DNA of 64,000 nt from Candidatus Eremiobacter antarcticus (GCA_003244105.1 QHBK01000014.1:124001-188000); one strand, 5' to 3'; positions 53,862 through 62,837 are shown, numbered from the stretch's first letter. Translations and numbers: made by a program. Notes: generated by a model not told the origin, from the sequence alone.

Positions 53862-55445
53862 ATGATGCGTTCCGACGTTCTGGTCGTGGGCTCGGGCGCC
53901 GCAGGCTTGCTTTTGGCGTTGCACTGCGCCGAACAAGGGCTTGCGGTCACGATCGCAACCAAAGGCACGATCGAGGAGTCGAACACGGCGTGGGCGCAAG
54001 GCGGCGTCGCGGCCTCGCTCGATCTCGAAGAAGATTCCGCGGCTGCGCATCTGGCAGACACGTTGGCTGCAGGCGCCGGCTTATGCAATGAGGCGGCAGC
54101 CGCGCTCGTCGCCGCCGAAGCGCCGCAACGCATCGAAGAACTGCGCGGCATGGGCGTCGCCTTCAACATCGCCGTTGGGGGCGCGTTGGCGTTGACGCGG
54201 GAAGCCGCTCACAGCCACGCTCGCACGGTTTTTTCGGGCGACGCCACCGGCCGAGCTATCTCGACCACGCTCGCGCAGAAGGCGTTGCACCATCCCAACG
54301 TGCGCGTCATCGAACGATCGAGCGCGGTGAGCCTGATCGTGCGCGAAGGCCGTTGTTGCGGCGCGTGGTTGCTGGCGGACGAGGAAATGCTGGCGCAGTT
54401 CGCCGGTGCGACGGCTCTTGCGACCGGCGGCATCGGTCAAGCCTACGCGCGCACAACGAATCCGGCCGGCGCGACCGGAGACGGTTTGCTGCTGGCGCTC
54501 GACGCCGGTGCGGCGCTCGCAGACGTCGAGTTCGTGCAGTTCCACCCCACGGCGCTTGCCATTGAGGGAGCGCCGGCGCTTTTGGTCTCCGAGGCGGCCC
54601 GCGGAGAAGGCGGCATCCTCGTCAACGATGCGGGCGAGCGCTTCTGCTTCGCCGTCGATCCGCGCGGGGAGCTGGCACCGCGCGACGTCGTCGCGCGGGC
54701 GATCTTCCACGAGCTTGCGCGCAAGCCGCAGGATCACGTGTGGCTCGATTTGCGGCCGGTGGCCGCGCCCTCGAACGTGCGCAGACGTTTCCCCAACATC
54801 GCAGCCGCTTGTGCGCGCTTCGGCGTGGACATCGGCAGCGAGCTGATCCCGGTTGCGCCGGCTGCTCACTATCACATGGGCGGCATCGCCACGGATCTCC
54901 ACGGACGGACATCGCTATCGGGATTATACGCGGTGGGCGAATGCGCGTGCACGGGCTTGCACGGCGCTAACCGCCTCGCCGGCAACTCCTTGGCCGAGTG
55001 CCTGGTCATGGCGGGCCGCGCGGCGGACGATATCGCTGCGGCTCCGCACCTTGAGGGCCGATCCGGCGCTGCCAACGGCGGAGCAGGGACGCACGCAAAG
55101 CCGCCCGCCCGCATCGACGCGATGAGCGAGGTCGACCGGCTGCGCGCCTGCATGTGGCAAGGCGTCAGCGTCGAGCGCGATGGGCCCAGCTTGATTTCGC
55201 TCGCCCGACAACTGGACGAGTGGCCACGTGCGACGCAACCTGTTTCGCGCAGCGTGCTCGAATCGGCCGCGTTGCTGAACGTCGCGCGTTATATCACCGA
55301 TGCGGCTCTCATCCGGGAAGAAAGTCGGGGCGCGCACTTCCGGGTTGATTTCCCGCAGCGAGACGACCAGCACTGGCGGGCGCGAGTGGTGTGGACGTCG
55401 AGCGGCCACGCGATGGAGCCGATCAATGCGACGGTCGCCCGGTGA
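53862..55445 (+). CDS. nadB: L-aspartate oxidase
   Basis: The 527-residue FAD enzyme oxidises L-aspartate to iminoaspartate, which NadA uses. The FAD site is 'VLVVGSGAAGLLLAL'. Others are 'SNTAWAQGGVAASL', 'REAAHSHARTVFSGDATGR', 'QFHPTAL', 'YHMGGIATDLHGRTSLSG' and 'LYAVGECACTGLHGANRLAG'. Length is normal. It starts 60 bases after nadA and stops 11 bases before nadC. Since iminoaspartate is unstable, tight linkage with NadA makes biochemical sense. Confidence 0.96.
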   Translation: MMRSDVLVVGSGAAGLLLALHCAEQGLAVTIATKGTIEESNTAWAQGGVAASLDLEEDSAAAHLADTLAAGAGLCNEAAAALVAAEAPQRIEELRGMGVAFNIAVGGALALTREAAHSHARTVFSGDATGRAISTTLAQKALHHPNVRVIERSSAVSLIVREGRCCGAWLLADEEMLAQFAGATALATGGIGQAYARTTNPAGATGDGLLLALDAGAALADVEFVQFHPTALAIEGAPALLVSEAARGEGGILVNDAGERFCFAVDPRGELAPRDVVARAIFHELARKPQDHVWLDLRPVAAPSNVRRRFPNIAAACARFGVDIGSELIPVAPAAHYHMGGIATDLHGRTSLSGLYAVGECACTGLHGANRLAGNSLAECLVMAGRAADDIAAAPHLEGRSGAANGGAGTHAKPPARIDAMSEVDRLRACMWQGVSVERDGPSLISLARQLDEWPRATQPVSRSVLESAALLNVARYITDAALIREESRGAHFRVDFPQRDDQHWRARVVWTSSGHAMEPINATVAR

Positions 55446-55456
55446 GGCATCCCGCG

Positions 55457-56368
55457 ATGGAGCAGGCCGCCTTTGCTCCCATGACCGCCGAACAAGCCGC
55501 TGTCTTCCGTCCGCTCATCGATGCGGCCCTGGCAGAGGACATTGGCAGCGGCGACATCACAACCACCGCGACAGTCGATGAGAATCAGATCGCTGATGCA
55601 GATCTTGTGTTTCGCAGCGGCGGTGTCGTCGCCGGCTTAGAAGTTGTCGCCTCGATATTCCATGCGCTGGATGCCGGCGTGGACGTCAAGCCTGCGGTAG
55701 TCGACGGCGAGCGTGTCTCAGCAGGCGCAGTTGTGGCAACCGTTCATGGTTCCGCACGCGCGATCCTGAGCGGGGAACGCACCGCGTTGAACCTGCTCGC
55801 GCGCTTGAGCGGCATCGCGACACTGACGCGAGCGTACGTTGATGCGGTGGCAGATCCGGCGGTGAGAATCACCGACACGCGCAAGACGACGCCCGGCTTG
55901 CGCGCGCTCGAGCGTTACGCCGTGCGGGCTGGCGGCGGTTACAATCACCGCTTCGGCTTGGCGGATGCGGTGCTCATCAAGGACAACCATTTGGCGGCAT
56001 CGGGCGGCATCGCGGAAGCCGTGATCGCAGCACGCCGCGGCGCGCCGGAGAGCACCATCATTGAAGTCGAATGCGACTCTTTGGAGCAGGTCCGCCAGGC
56101 CCTCGAAAGCGGCGCCGACGCCGTCTTGCTGGACAACATGAGCGTGCCGGACGTGCGTAAAGCCGTTGCGCTGGCCGCCGATTCCAGCGTGGTGGAAGCC
56201 TCGGGCGGCATCACGCTCGCCAACGTAAAGGAAGTGGCTTCGACTGGGGTCGATATCATCTCCGTCGGCGCGCTCACGCACGGCGCAAGCTCGCTCGACG
56301 TCGGATTGGACTTTTCTGCCCGGCCCGCTCCCGCCGTCGTCAAGGAGACGGCTTCGACACATGCCTGA
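55457..56368 (+). CDS. nadC: nicotinate-nucleotide diphosphorylase (carboxylating)
   Basis: This 303-residue enzyme turns quinolinate and PRPP into nicotinate mononucleotide, releasing carbon dioxide. Diagnostic segments are 'ALAEDIGSGDITT', 'LNLLARLSGIAT', 'ITDTRKTTPGLR', 'GGGYNHRFGLADAVLIKDNH', 'IEVECDSLEQV', 'LLDNMSVPDV' and 'EASGGITLANV'. ATG 55457 was chosen 11 bases after the nadB stop; ATG 55481 is possible. Its 3' end overlaps the next gene by eight bases. Confidence 0.96.
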   Translation: MEQAAFAPMTAEQAAVFRPLIDAALAEDIGSGDITTTATVDENQIADADLVFRSGGVVAGLEVVASIFHALDAGVDVKPAVVDGERVSAGAVVATVHGSARAILSGERTALNLLARLSGIATLTRAYVDAVADPAVRITDTRKTTPGLRALERYAVRAGGGYNHRFGLADAVLIKDNHLAASGGIAEAVIAARRGAPESTIIEVECDSLEQVRQALESGADAVLLDNMSVPDVRKAVALAADSSVVEASGGITLANVKEVASTGVDIISVGALTHGASSLDVGLDFSARPAPAVVKETASTHA

Positions 56369-56762
56369 CGACGATGACATTCTGAAGAAAGATCCGCCTG
56401 TCGCCGACTGGGTCAACCTGCATATGGGCAAGACGTCGAAAGAGACGACTGCCCGCCTTCTGTCTTCGCCTCAGCCCCGGCCGCCGGAAGACGCGCCTAT
56501 CTTGCATCTGCAAGCCGTCAGCGGGCGCTGCGTTGCCGGCGGAGCTTCGAATTTTTGGATCACAGGCTCGCCCGCGGCGGAACCCGTGTTAACGGGTGAC
56601 TATCCGCTCACCGGCATCTCCCCCACGGCCTACTTCATCCAAGCGCCGGAGTACAACTGGCTGCCCTACGCGATCGCGCGGGCGAACCTCAATGCCGGCA
56701 ATCACTCGATCGAAGGAGACACGGCGATGCTCGAGCGGCAGATGCACGAGGTCTACGGCTAA
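56361..56762 (+). CDS. small protein coupled to nadC, unknown function
   Basis: The 133-residue protein starts inside nadC (eight-base overlap), so it is translated with the NAD operon. The N-terminal 45 residues are polar, then a compact region follows ('HLQAVSGRCVAGGASNFWI', 'LTGDYPLTGISPTAYFIQAP', 'NLNAGNHSIEGDTAMLERQM'). No signal peptide, membrane segment or known motif is visible. A role linked to NAD synthesis is suggested only by position. Codon use resembles its neighbours. Confidence 0.7.
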   Translation: MPDDDDILKKDPPVADWVNLHMGKTSKETTARLLSSPQPRPPEDAPILHLQAVSGRCVAGGASNFWITGSPAAEPVLTGDYPLTGISPTAYFIQAPEYNWLPYAIARANLNAGNHSIEGDTAMLERQMHEVYG

Positions 56763-56819
56763 AGCCTCAGCCGCCCGAGCTTCTCCTTCTCCTTCTATAC
56801 CCGGCCCGCACGCTCGGCT

Positions 56820-57380
56820 TCAACGCCCCATCTTGCGAGTCCAGGCGATCATGGCAGTCCAAAACGTCCCGAGCTGCTTCTTCAGATCCTCGTCCGTGAG
56901 CTCGCCTGCTTCGTTGAACTTCTTCTGCGCGAAGGAAACGCGAATCTCAGGGTCTTGCAAAAATAAGAGGCCGGTTTCCGGCGCCGTTTGACGCACGTTG
57001 GCCTGCGCGCGCACGGTGCCGAAGCCGCCGGTCGCCGCTCCCATGACCGCCGCGGGCTTCAGATCCAAGCTTGGGTCTTCGGGCGGCCGCGACGCCCATT
57101 CGATGACGGTCTTGGTCACGCCGGACATCGCATAGTTATGCTCCGGCGTGACAATGATCAGCCCGTTCGCCGCCTTGATGCGCTCGCGCAGCCGCTTGAC
57201 CGGCTCGGGTGATTTGTCGCCGTCGATGTCCATGTTATACAGCGGTACGTCATGGACGTCGATCACGTCGATGCGCACGTCGGAAGGCGCGGCCTTGACG
57301 ACCGCGTTGAGCAGCATCCGGTTATACGAACCGGCGCGCAAGCTGCCGGCGAACGCTGCGAACGTGAGCTGGTCTGCCAT
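56820..57380 (-). CDS. NADPH-dependent FMN reductase (flavodoxin fold)
   Basis: The 186-residue flavoprotein has the FMN phosphate loop 'AGSLRAGSYNRMLLNAV', the sheet-end motif 'IIVTPEHNYAMSGVTKTVIE' and 'AAVMGAATGGFGTVRAQ'. These match the azoreductase/chromate reductase-like group (YieF, ArsH relatives). It would reduce quinones, azo dyes, chromate or free FMN with NAD(P)H. A good ribosome-binding site (AAGGAG) precedes ATG 57380. It converges with the NAD operon and is followed in divergent sense by nothing else; YceI lies upstream on the same strand. Confidence 0.93.
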   Translation of the reverse strand: MADQLTFAAFAGSLRAGSYNRMLLNAVVKAAPSDVRIDVIDVHDVPLYNMDIDGDKSPEPVKRLRERIKAANGLIIVTPEHNYAMSGVTKTVIEWASRPPEDPSLDLKPAAVMGAATGGFGTVRAQANVRQTAPETGLLFLQDPEIRVSFAQKKFNEAGELTDEDLKKQLGTFWTAMIAWTRKMGR

Positions 57381-57415
57381 GCCCTAGCTCCTTTCCTAGA
57401 CTTGTGTGTGGCTGA

Positions 57416-57985
57416 TTAGCGGGCGGCCATCGCAGGCTCGCTCTCCAACACGGCTTCCGCCTCGACCGTGATGAAAATTTCCTTGCTCACGACGATGCCG
57501 CCTTTGGCGACCTTGTCATTCCAATTGACGCCGAAGTCGTAGCGGTTGATCATCGTCTGGCCACTGAAACCCGCGCGTTTCTTGGGGCCTTTATCGACCC
57601 CGTCTTCCCACCAGGGCGTATCCCACGTGCCGAGATAGCGGACGTCCAAGCACACTTCCTTGGTTGTGCCGCGGATGGTCAGATCACCGTAGACGCGGTA
57701 GTCGCCTTCGCCGAAGAGCTCCACGCGATTGCTCACAAACGTGATCTTGGGGTGGTGCTCGACGTCGAGAAAGTCTGCGCTGCGCAGGTGAGCGTCGCGC
57801 TGTGGTTGGCCGGTCCAGACGTTGGCAGCGTCGATCTCCACCTCGACGGAAAGCTTGGTCGGATCTTGCGAATCGAAGTCCAAGCTGCCGTGCACATCTT
57901 TGAAGTGCCCGTGGACCCAGGTGACCATCATGTGGCGCGCCTTGAAGCCCGCGTCCGTGTGACCGGGCTCAAAGAACCGTTTCAT
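57416..57985 (-). CDS. YceI-family lipid-binding-like protein
   Basis: The 189-residue protein has a YceI lipocalin-like barrel: 'DAGFKARHMMVTWVHGHFKD', 'VEIDAANVWTG', 'DAHLRSADFLDVEHHPKITF' and 'IRGTTKEVCLDVRY'. Members bind long isoprenoid or amide ligands. There is no signal peptide, so it is predicted to be cytoplasmic. ATG 57985 has GGAAGG upstream. It may share a transcript with the FMN reductase gene 35 bases downstream, and is divergent from the propeller gene at 58123. Confidence 0.93.
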   Translation of the reverse strand: MKRFFEPGHTDAGFKARHMMVTWVHGHFKDVHGSLDFDSQDPTKLSVEVEIDAANVWTGQPQRDAHLRSADFLDVEHHPKITFVSNRVELFGEGDYRVYGDLTIRGTTKEVCLDVRYLGTWDTPWWEDGVDKGPKKRAGFSGQTMINRYDFGVNWNDKVAKGGIVVSKEIFITVEAEAVLESEPAMAAR

Positions 57986-58122
57986 AGTTGAGCCTTCCTT
58001 GTTGTGTTTAGAATAGGCGTTGGTTTGCTCCGGCCCGCCTGGCTTTAGTATTCGCCCTCGTACCTGCAAGCTAGCTGCTGGAGCTGAAAATTCCGATACT
58101 ATAAAGGAAAGGAGTTGGAACT

Positions 58123-59193
58123 ATGAGGCGTTTAGCGCCTGCTTATGCTTGCTCCGTCGTGCTCTGCGTCGGCTTCACCGTGGCACTGGCCGATCCGACT
58201 CCGGCCCCAACGGTCACACCATTCACTTATATCACGCCGGCTCCGCTGCCGGGGGTTTCTCCCACTCCGAGTCCCTCGCCGACGCAAGCTCCTCCCGCGA
58301 CGCCAAACCCGCGTGCCTTTCATTCTTTCGCGATTCAAACCGTCGACAGCAAGGCCCAGTACATCGCCCGTGGGTCCGACGGCGCGATGTGGTTCACCGA
58401 GAGCACCGGCAACAGCGTGGCGCGCCTCGGTATGGACGGCGTTCTTTCTGAGTTCCGGCTCGCGACTGAGAAAGCCTTACCGAACGTCATCACCTCGGGC
58501 CCGGACGGCAACTTGTGGTTTGCCGAGACGCAGGCCAACCGCATCGCCACCATCACGCGCAAGGGCATAATCACGGAGTTCAAGATCCCGACCGCGGACA
58601 GCGCCCCGGTCGGCATCGTGACCGGCCCCGACAGCAATCTGTGGTTCACGGAGTACGTCGGCGACCGCATCGGGCGCATCACGGCGAAGGGAAAGATCAG
58701 CGAGTTCGTCATCTCGCCAAAAAGTGGCGCCACCGAAATCGCACTTGGCCCCGATTATGGCCTCTGGTTTGCTGAGCAAAACGGCAACAAGATAGGCCGC
58801 GCGGGCGCGGACGGCAGAGTTACTGAGTTCCCGCTTGTGGGAAGCGACAACTATCCCAACAGCATCGTCGCAGGCCCCGACGGCAACATCTGGTTCACGC
58901 AAGTGGGCAGCGGTCAGATCGGCCGCATGACCCTCACCGGAGCCGTCAACAATTTCCTGATTCCGACGCGTCACAGCGGCCCCGGCGGCATCGCCGTGGG
59001 AGCGGATGGAAACATCTGGTTCACGGAGACGAACGTCGGCCAGCTCGGCATGGTCAACCCAAAGACGGGCGACATTTTGGAGTTCAAAGTGCTCAATGTT
59101 GACAGCGGTCCGTTCGGGATCGCCAAGGGCCCCGACAACAACATCTGGTTCGTGGAGTCGCGCCTCAACAAGATTACGCGCTACTCTCCGTAG
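58123..59193 (+). CDS. exported virginiamycin B lyase-like seven-bladed propeller
   Basis: The 356-residue protein has a signal peptide, then a Thr/Pro/Ser linker to about residue 65. Seven repeats follow, each built around a 'GPDGNLWFTE'-like strand with 'NRIGRI'-like turn (for example 'GPDSNLWFTEYVGDRIGRI'). That is the Vgb/SMP-30-type propeller. True Vgb opens streptogramin B antibiotics using two His and a Glu. I cannot confirm these residues by eye, and many relatives are not lyases. AAGGAG is eight bases before ATG 58123. The MOSC gene begins 15 bases after its stop. Confidence 0.88.
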   Translation: MRRLAPAYACSVVLCVGFTVALADPTPAPTVTPFTYITPAPLPGVSPTPSPSPTQAPPATPNPRAFHSFAIQTVDSKAQYIARGSDGAMWFTESTGNSVARLGMDGVLSEFRLATEKALPNVITSGPDGNLWFAETQANRIATITRKGIITEFKIPTADSAPVGIVTGPDSNLWFTEYVGDRIGRITAKGKISEFVISPKSGATEIALGPDYGLWFAEQNGNKIGRAGADGRVTEFPLVGSDNYPNSIVAGPDGNIWFTQVGSGQIGRMTLTGAVNNFLIPTRHSGPGGIAVGADGNIWFTETNVGQLGMVNPKTGDILEFKVLNVDSGPFGIAKGPDNNIWFVESRLNKITRYSP

Positions 59194-59208
59194 AACGTCG
59201 ACTCCATC

Positions 59209-59856
59209 GTGGGACTCGTAGTTTCCGTCAATGTCGGTGTGCCCAAAGAGACGCTGTGGCAAGGCCGCACGGTGAGAAGCGCCATTTGGAAATATCCGGT
59301 CGATGGATCGGTCGCGATTCGCGGCGTCAATGCTGACGGCGACGACCAAGCGGATCGCAAAGTCCACGGCGGCGTGGATAAATCTCTCTACGCCTATGGC
59401 GCCGAGGATTACGAGTGGTGGAGCAGCCGGTTAGGCCGGACGTTGCCGCCCGGTCAGTTCGGCGACAATCTCACGGTGCGCGGCATCGACGTGAGCGCCG
59501 CGCTCATCGGCGAGCGCTGGACCGCCGGCTCAGCGACGCTTGAAGTGACCGAACCGCGCATTCCCTGCTACAAGCTTGCCATGAGGATGCAAGATCCCAA
59601 GTTCCCGCGCGCGTTCACCGCTGCGCTGCGGCCGGGCGCATACATGAGGATCGTTGCGGAAGGCTCCGCGAGATCGGGCGACGCTGTCTCAGTCGCCCAC
59701 CGGCCCTCTCACGGCTTGAGCATCCGGAAAATGTTCGACATCTATTCCTTTCACCGCGAGCGCCTGGGCGAATTCTTGGAGGTCGCGGAGCTGAGCGACG
59801 GTTGGAAAGAGTGGGCCGCCAAGAACGTGCGGCCTCTTCAGATCGACCACTCGTAA
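59209..59856 (+). CDS. MOSC-domain protein (YiiM-like)
   Basis: The 215-residue protein has a MOSC domain ('DRKVHGGVDKSLYAYGAEDY', 'PPGQFGDNLTVRGID', 'EVTEPRIPCYKLAMRM') with the conserved Cys that interacts with molybdenum cofactor or sulphur. A C-terminal three-helix extension follows, as in YiiM, which acts on N-hydroxylated bases and similar compounds. The start is GTG 59209. Its last 19 bases overlap the convergent binding-protein gene. Confidence 0.9.
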   Translation: MGLVVSVNVGVPKETLWQGRTVRSAIWKYPVDGSVAIRGVNADGDDQADRKVHGGVDKSLYAYGAEDYEWWSSRLGRTLPPGQFGDNLTVRGIDVSAALIGERWTAGSATLEVTEPRIPCYKLAMRMQDPKFPRAFTAALRPGAYMRIVAEGSARSGDAVSVAHRPSHGLSIRKMFDIYSFHRERLGEFLEVAELSDGWKEWAAKNVRPLQIDHS

Positions 59857-61499
59857 GCGTTCCAGAAATCGGTCGTCGGCGCGCCGGGCTTGAAGTTCTG
59901 CAGGTCGGAGTTGATCGCGTTGAGCGTCGGTCGCCACACGATGCCGTGGATCGGGAGCGCATCGTGGATGCGCTGTTGGATCAGCCAATAATATTTCCGG
60001 CGCTGGGCGATGTCATAATGAAGTCTGCCCGCCGCTTCCCACTTCCCGACGTCGGGATCGACATAGAAGGAGCGGTTCTGACCGACAGGCGGCAGCTGAT
60101 CGGGGCTGAAGTTGATGCTGTTGTCGGGGTCGGGGCTTAAGTCCATGGTGACGAGGGCCATGTCGTAGCGCCCGCGCGTGAGGATGCCGTTGCCCGCGTA
60201 CGTCGCAAAGACCAGATTCGCCGGATAGTTGCGGATGGTGACGTCGATGCCGACCGCGCGCAGCTCCTGTTGCACGAGCTCTTCTGCCTTCAGCCGCGTG
60301 CTGATGCCGATCACGGTCACCATGGTCAGCTTCAGCGGCTGACCGTTCTTTTGGAAGATGCCTTGCGGTCCGCGCGTGAAGCCCGCACTCGTCAGCAGCG
60401 CCATCGCCTTTCGGGGGTCGTGCGGGTACGGCTTGACCGCGGGGTTGTAGGCCCACGATCGCGGCGGCACGTCCGCCATGGCTGGAACACCAAGATTGAG
60501 ATACACATCCCTGGCCAAGCGGCCCCAGTCGATGCCGTACGCGACCGCGCGTCGCACGTTGACGTCGCGCAGCCACGGACTGCGGCAGTTCATCTTGATG
60601 TGCTCGATCGACAGGCTGGGGGCATTGGTCACGCGCACGCCCGCAACGCTCTTCAGCGGACCGTACTGCGTCTCAGCGGCGTCGAAGTAAAAATCGACTT
60701 CGTGCGTGCGCAGCGCGGTCAGCAGGCTGTTCTGATTGGGGATGATGCGCAGCTGTATCTCTTTGAGCTTGGGGGGCCCGCGCCAATAGAGCGGGTTTGC
60801 TTCCAACACCAGCACGCTGCCCGGCTCCCACCGGTTCACCGTGAACGGGCCGCTCCCGACCGGGTGCGTGTTGAAGCTGATTTTATTGAGATCCCTATAT
60901 TTGTCCAGGAGATGCTTGGGGAGTATGGCGCCGCTGGGCGTCGAGCCGTTGAGGATGAACGTGCTGACGAACGGCGCGGAAGGCTGCTTGAGGTGTACGA
61001 CCACGGTATAGGGGTCGGGCGTCTCGATGCTCTCGACTTGATCGCCCGGCACGCGGTTCGGCGTGTTATTGGCCGGGTTCATGATCTGCTGCCACGTGTA
61101 TTTCACGTCGGCCGACGTCAACGGCGCGCCATCCGAGAACTTCAGATTGTGGCGCAGATGGTAGGTGATCGTGCGACCGTCTTTGCTGATGCCGCCGTTC
61201 GCTTGCGTCGGAACTTCGCTAGCCGCATCCGGCTGCAGTCCGTACGTGTCAGTGTACTGCACGAGACCGGAGAACACCAAGGCCTCGACATTGTTGACGA
61301 AGCTCTGCAGCGTGAGCACCGGGTTGAGCGTGTCCATGTCCTCGTAGAAACCCACGCGCAAGACTCCAGGCACCGTCCAGTCGTTGTGACGCGCCGCGCC
61401 CGTGCCGCCGCCGCCCTGCGTCGCGACTTTGGTGCAACCGACCGTGCATATGGCCGCAAGCGCGCACACTGCAGTTAAGCACCGCCAACGTGGACTCAT
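59838..61499 (-). CDS. family 5 solute-binding lipoprotein, coupled to cyanophycinase-like gene
   Basis: The 553-residue binding protein has a signal with lipobox 'AICTVGC' and a DppA/OppA-type body. Features include 'ISKDGRTITYHLRHNLKFSDG', 'YTWQQIMNPANN', 'PVGSGPFTVNRWEPG' and 'DVNVRRAVAYGID'. It resembles the proteins at 18336 and 34331, even in the Cys-Thr-Lys-Val region after the lipobox of the first. No permease genes adjoin. The ATG overlaps the stop of the cyanophycinase-like gene as ATGA, which argues that it binds dipeptides or peptides released by that enzyme. Confidence 0.93.
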   Translation of the reverse strand: MSPRWRCLTAVCALAAICTVGCTKVATQGGGGTGAARHNDWTVPGVLRVGFYEDMDTLNPVLTLQSFVNNVEALVFSGLVQYTDTYGLQPDAASEVPTQANGGISKDGRTITYHLRHNLKFSDGAPLTSADVKYTWQQIMNPANNTPNRVPGDQVESIETPDPYTVVVHLKQPSAPFVSTFILNGSTPSGAILPKHLLDKYRDLNKISFNTHPVGSGPFTVNRWEPGSVLVLEANPLYWRGPPKLKEIQLRIIPNQNSLLTALRTHEVDFYFDAAETQYGPLKSVAGVRVTNAPSLSIEHIKMNCRSPWLRDVNVRRAVAYGIDWGRLARDVYLNLGVPAMADVPPRSWAYNPAVKPYPHDPRKAMALLTSAGFTRGPQGIFQKNGQPLKLTMVTVIGISTRLKAEELVQQELRAVGIDVTIRNYPANLVFATYAGNGILTRGRYDMALVTMDLSPDPDNSINFSPDQLPPVGQNRSFYVDPDVGKWEAAGRLHYDIAQRRKYYWLIQQRIHDALPIHGIVWRPTLNAINSDLQNFKPGAPTTDFWNAYEWSI

Positions 61500-62644
61500 G
61501 GGCAGCGCTGCATCACCGCGCCCGCCGGCGCCTTATAGGGATTGGGCGGCTGATAGATGGGCTTGCGGTTGCCGTCGATGTTCACGGTGTAGGTAGGCGC
61601 CCCATTCGCGCACCATCTGTTGAAGTCGTATGTCTGTCCGTCGCGGTTGAGCAGCGTCATCTTTATGCCGTTGGCGACGAACGGCTTGCCGGGCACGACG
61701 CGCGTCGCCTTGCTCACCTGCACAAAGAGCGCGGAGCCGCCTTTGCCTTGCAGCTTGAGCGTGCCGATCCCGTGCTTGTCGATGACGATGGCGGTCGCTT
61801 CGTCCACCCCCACGCCCATGAGCTGCCGGCGCGCCGGATCCGCTGCCTGCAGGCGCGCCAAATACACCGCGAGCCTGCCGAAACGGTTGCGCGTGACGAA
61901 ATGCGTGTCGGTGATGACGCGCCGCAGCGGCGCAAAGACGAGCAAATCGTGCGTGAAACTGATGATGGATTCGGAGGGATTCGGAATTGCGTTCTTGGTC
62001 GTCACTTCGACAGTGTCCGTGGGGCTGGCGGCATCCGCCGCCACTGAATCGTAGACGTACTCGCCGAGAATGGCCAGGCCTGCGCTCGTGCCGCCTATGA
62101 CGCCGCCCCGGTCGTACACGCGCTGTACGGCGGCGCTGAGTGACGTGTCCTTCCAGCGCGCATAATTGGCTTGGTCTCCGCCTGCGAAGAAGACGCCTTG
62201 CGCCTTGTCGACCTCTGCTGCCACCCGCGCGAGATCGGGAGCCGTTGCATTGCGCTCGATCTTGATCGTGCGCACGGAATTGAAGTGCGCCAATTTGATC
62301 AGGTAGTCGTCGTACGCCTCTGTCCCCGACGCGCGCAGAACGGTGATGTCGCCGCCGTTGCCTGCACGTGAGCCCGCGATGACGTCGTGCATCCACAGAA
62401 ATGACGAGTCGACCGTCGTTCCGCCGCCCATCAGCAGCAAACCAGGTCCACGCGGCTTTACGCCGCTGGCGCGTGGCGAGCCCAGCCGTGGGTAAAGAGT
62501 CACGGCGGGCGTGTGCACCAGAGCGTGCAAAACCGGAGGCCTGACCGCGCGGTGGACCGGTGGTCTGAGCGCGCAACCCCCCATGCTCGCGAATAAGCCG
62601 ACAATCGCCGACACGAAAAAAAGAAGGTGCCAAAAACGCGCCAT
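61496..62644 (-). CDS. cyanophycinase-like S51 peptidase lipoprotein
   Basis: The 382-residue protein has a signal with lipobox 'ASMGGC', then an S51 peptidase domain. The nucleophile Ser is in 'IGGTSAGLAILGEY'. The His motif is 'DTHFVTRNRFGRL', and 'GVGVDEATAIVID' and 'VFFAGGDQANYARW' are also present. Cyanophycinase cleaves multi-L-arginyl-poly-aspartate to beta-Asp-Arg; related enzymes release other aspartyl dipeptides. Being exported, it would act on material outside the cell. ATG 62644 was chosen for the signal peptide; ATG 62710 adds an unlikely polar stretch. Confidence 0.9.
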   Translation of the reverse strand: MARFWHLLFFVSAIVGLFASMGGCALRPPVHRAVRPPVLHALVHTPAVTLYPRLGSPRASGVKPRGPGLLLMGGGTTVDSSFLWMHDVIAGSRAGNGGDITVLRASGTEAYDDYLIKLAHFNSVRTIKIERNATAPDLARVAAEVDKAQGVFFAGGDQANYARWKDTSLSAAVQRVYDRGGVIGGTSAGLAILGEYVYDSVAADAASPTDTVEVTTKNAIPNPSESIISFTHDLLVFAPLRRVITDTHFVTRNRFGRLAVYLARLQAADPARRQLMGVGVDEATAIVIDKHGIGTLKLQGKGGSALFVQVSKATRVVPGKPFVANGIKMTLLNRDGQTYDFNRWCANGAPTYTVNIDGNRKPIYQPPNPYKAPAGAVMQRCP

Positions 62645-62800
62645 GTGAGACTCGCTATCTGAGCGTCCGCACAGTGATCGCGACCTGGTATCCTCTGTAG
62701 TCGCTCGCACAGTCGTTCGCTGATTCCAACCTCCGCCCTGCGCAGCGAACTTCGCCAGCGGCGGCTACCGCATCGGCTGTCGAACGTCGATACACTTATA

Positions 62801-62837
62801 GGTCGTTTGGTTGAGCCAAAGACGACCGTGCGCGCAC
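62801..62837. promoter_or_regulatory. hairpin plus GTGCGCGCAC palindrome in divergent promoter gap
   Basis: GGTCGT and ACGACC with inner TTGG/CCAA form a stem at 62801-62827. A perfect 10-bp palindrome, GTGCGCGCAC, follows at 62828-62837. They lie in the 228-base gap between the cyanophycinase-like gene and the broken gene at 62873, so they could be operators for either promoter. Confidence 0.35.

Noticed and set aside
60270-61478. 402-residue open frame on the plus strand
   Set aside because: Antisense to the third solute-binding lipoprotein; no recognisable protein features.
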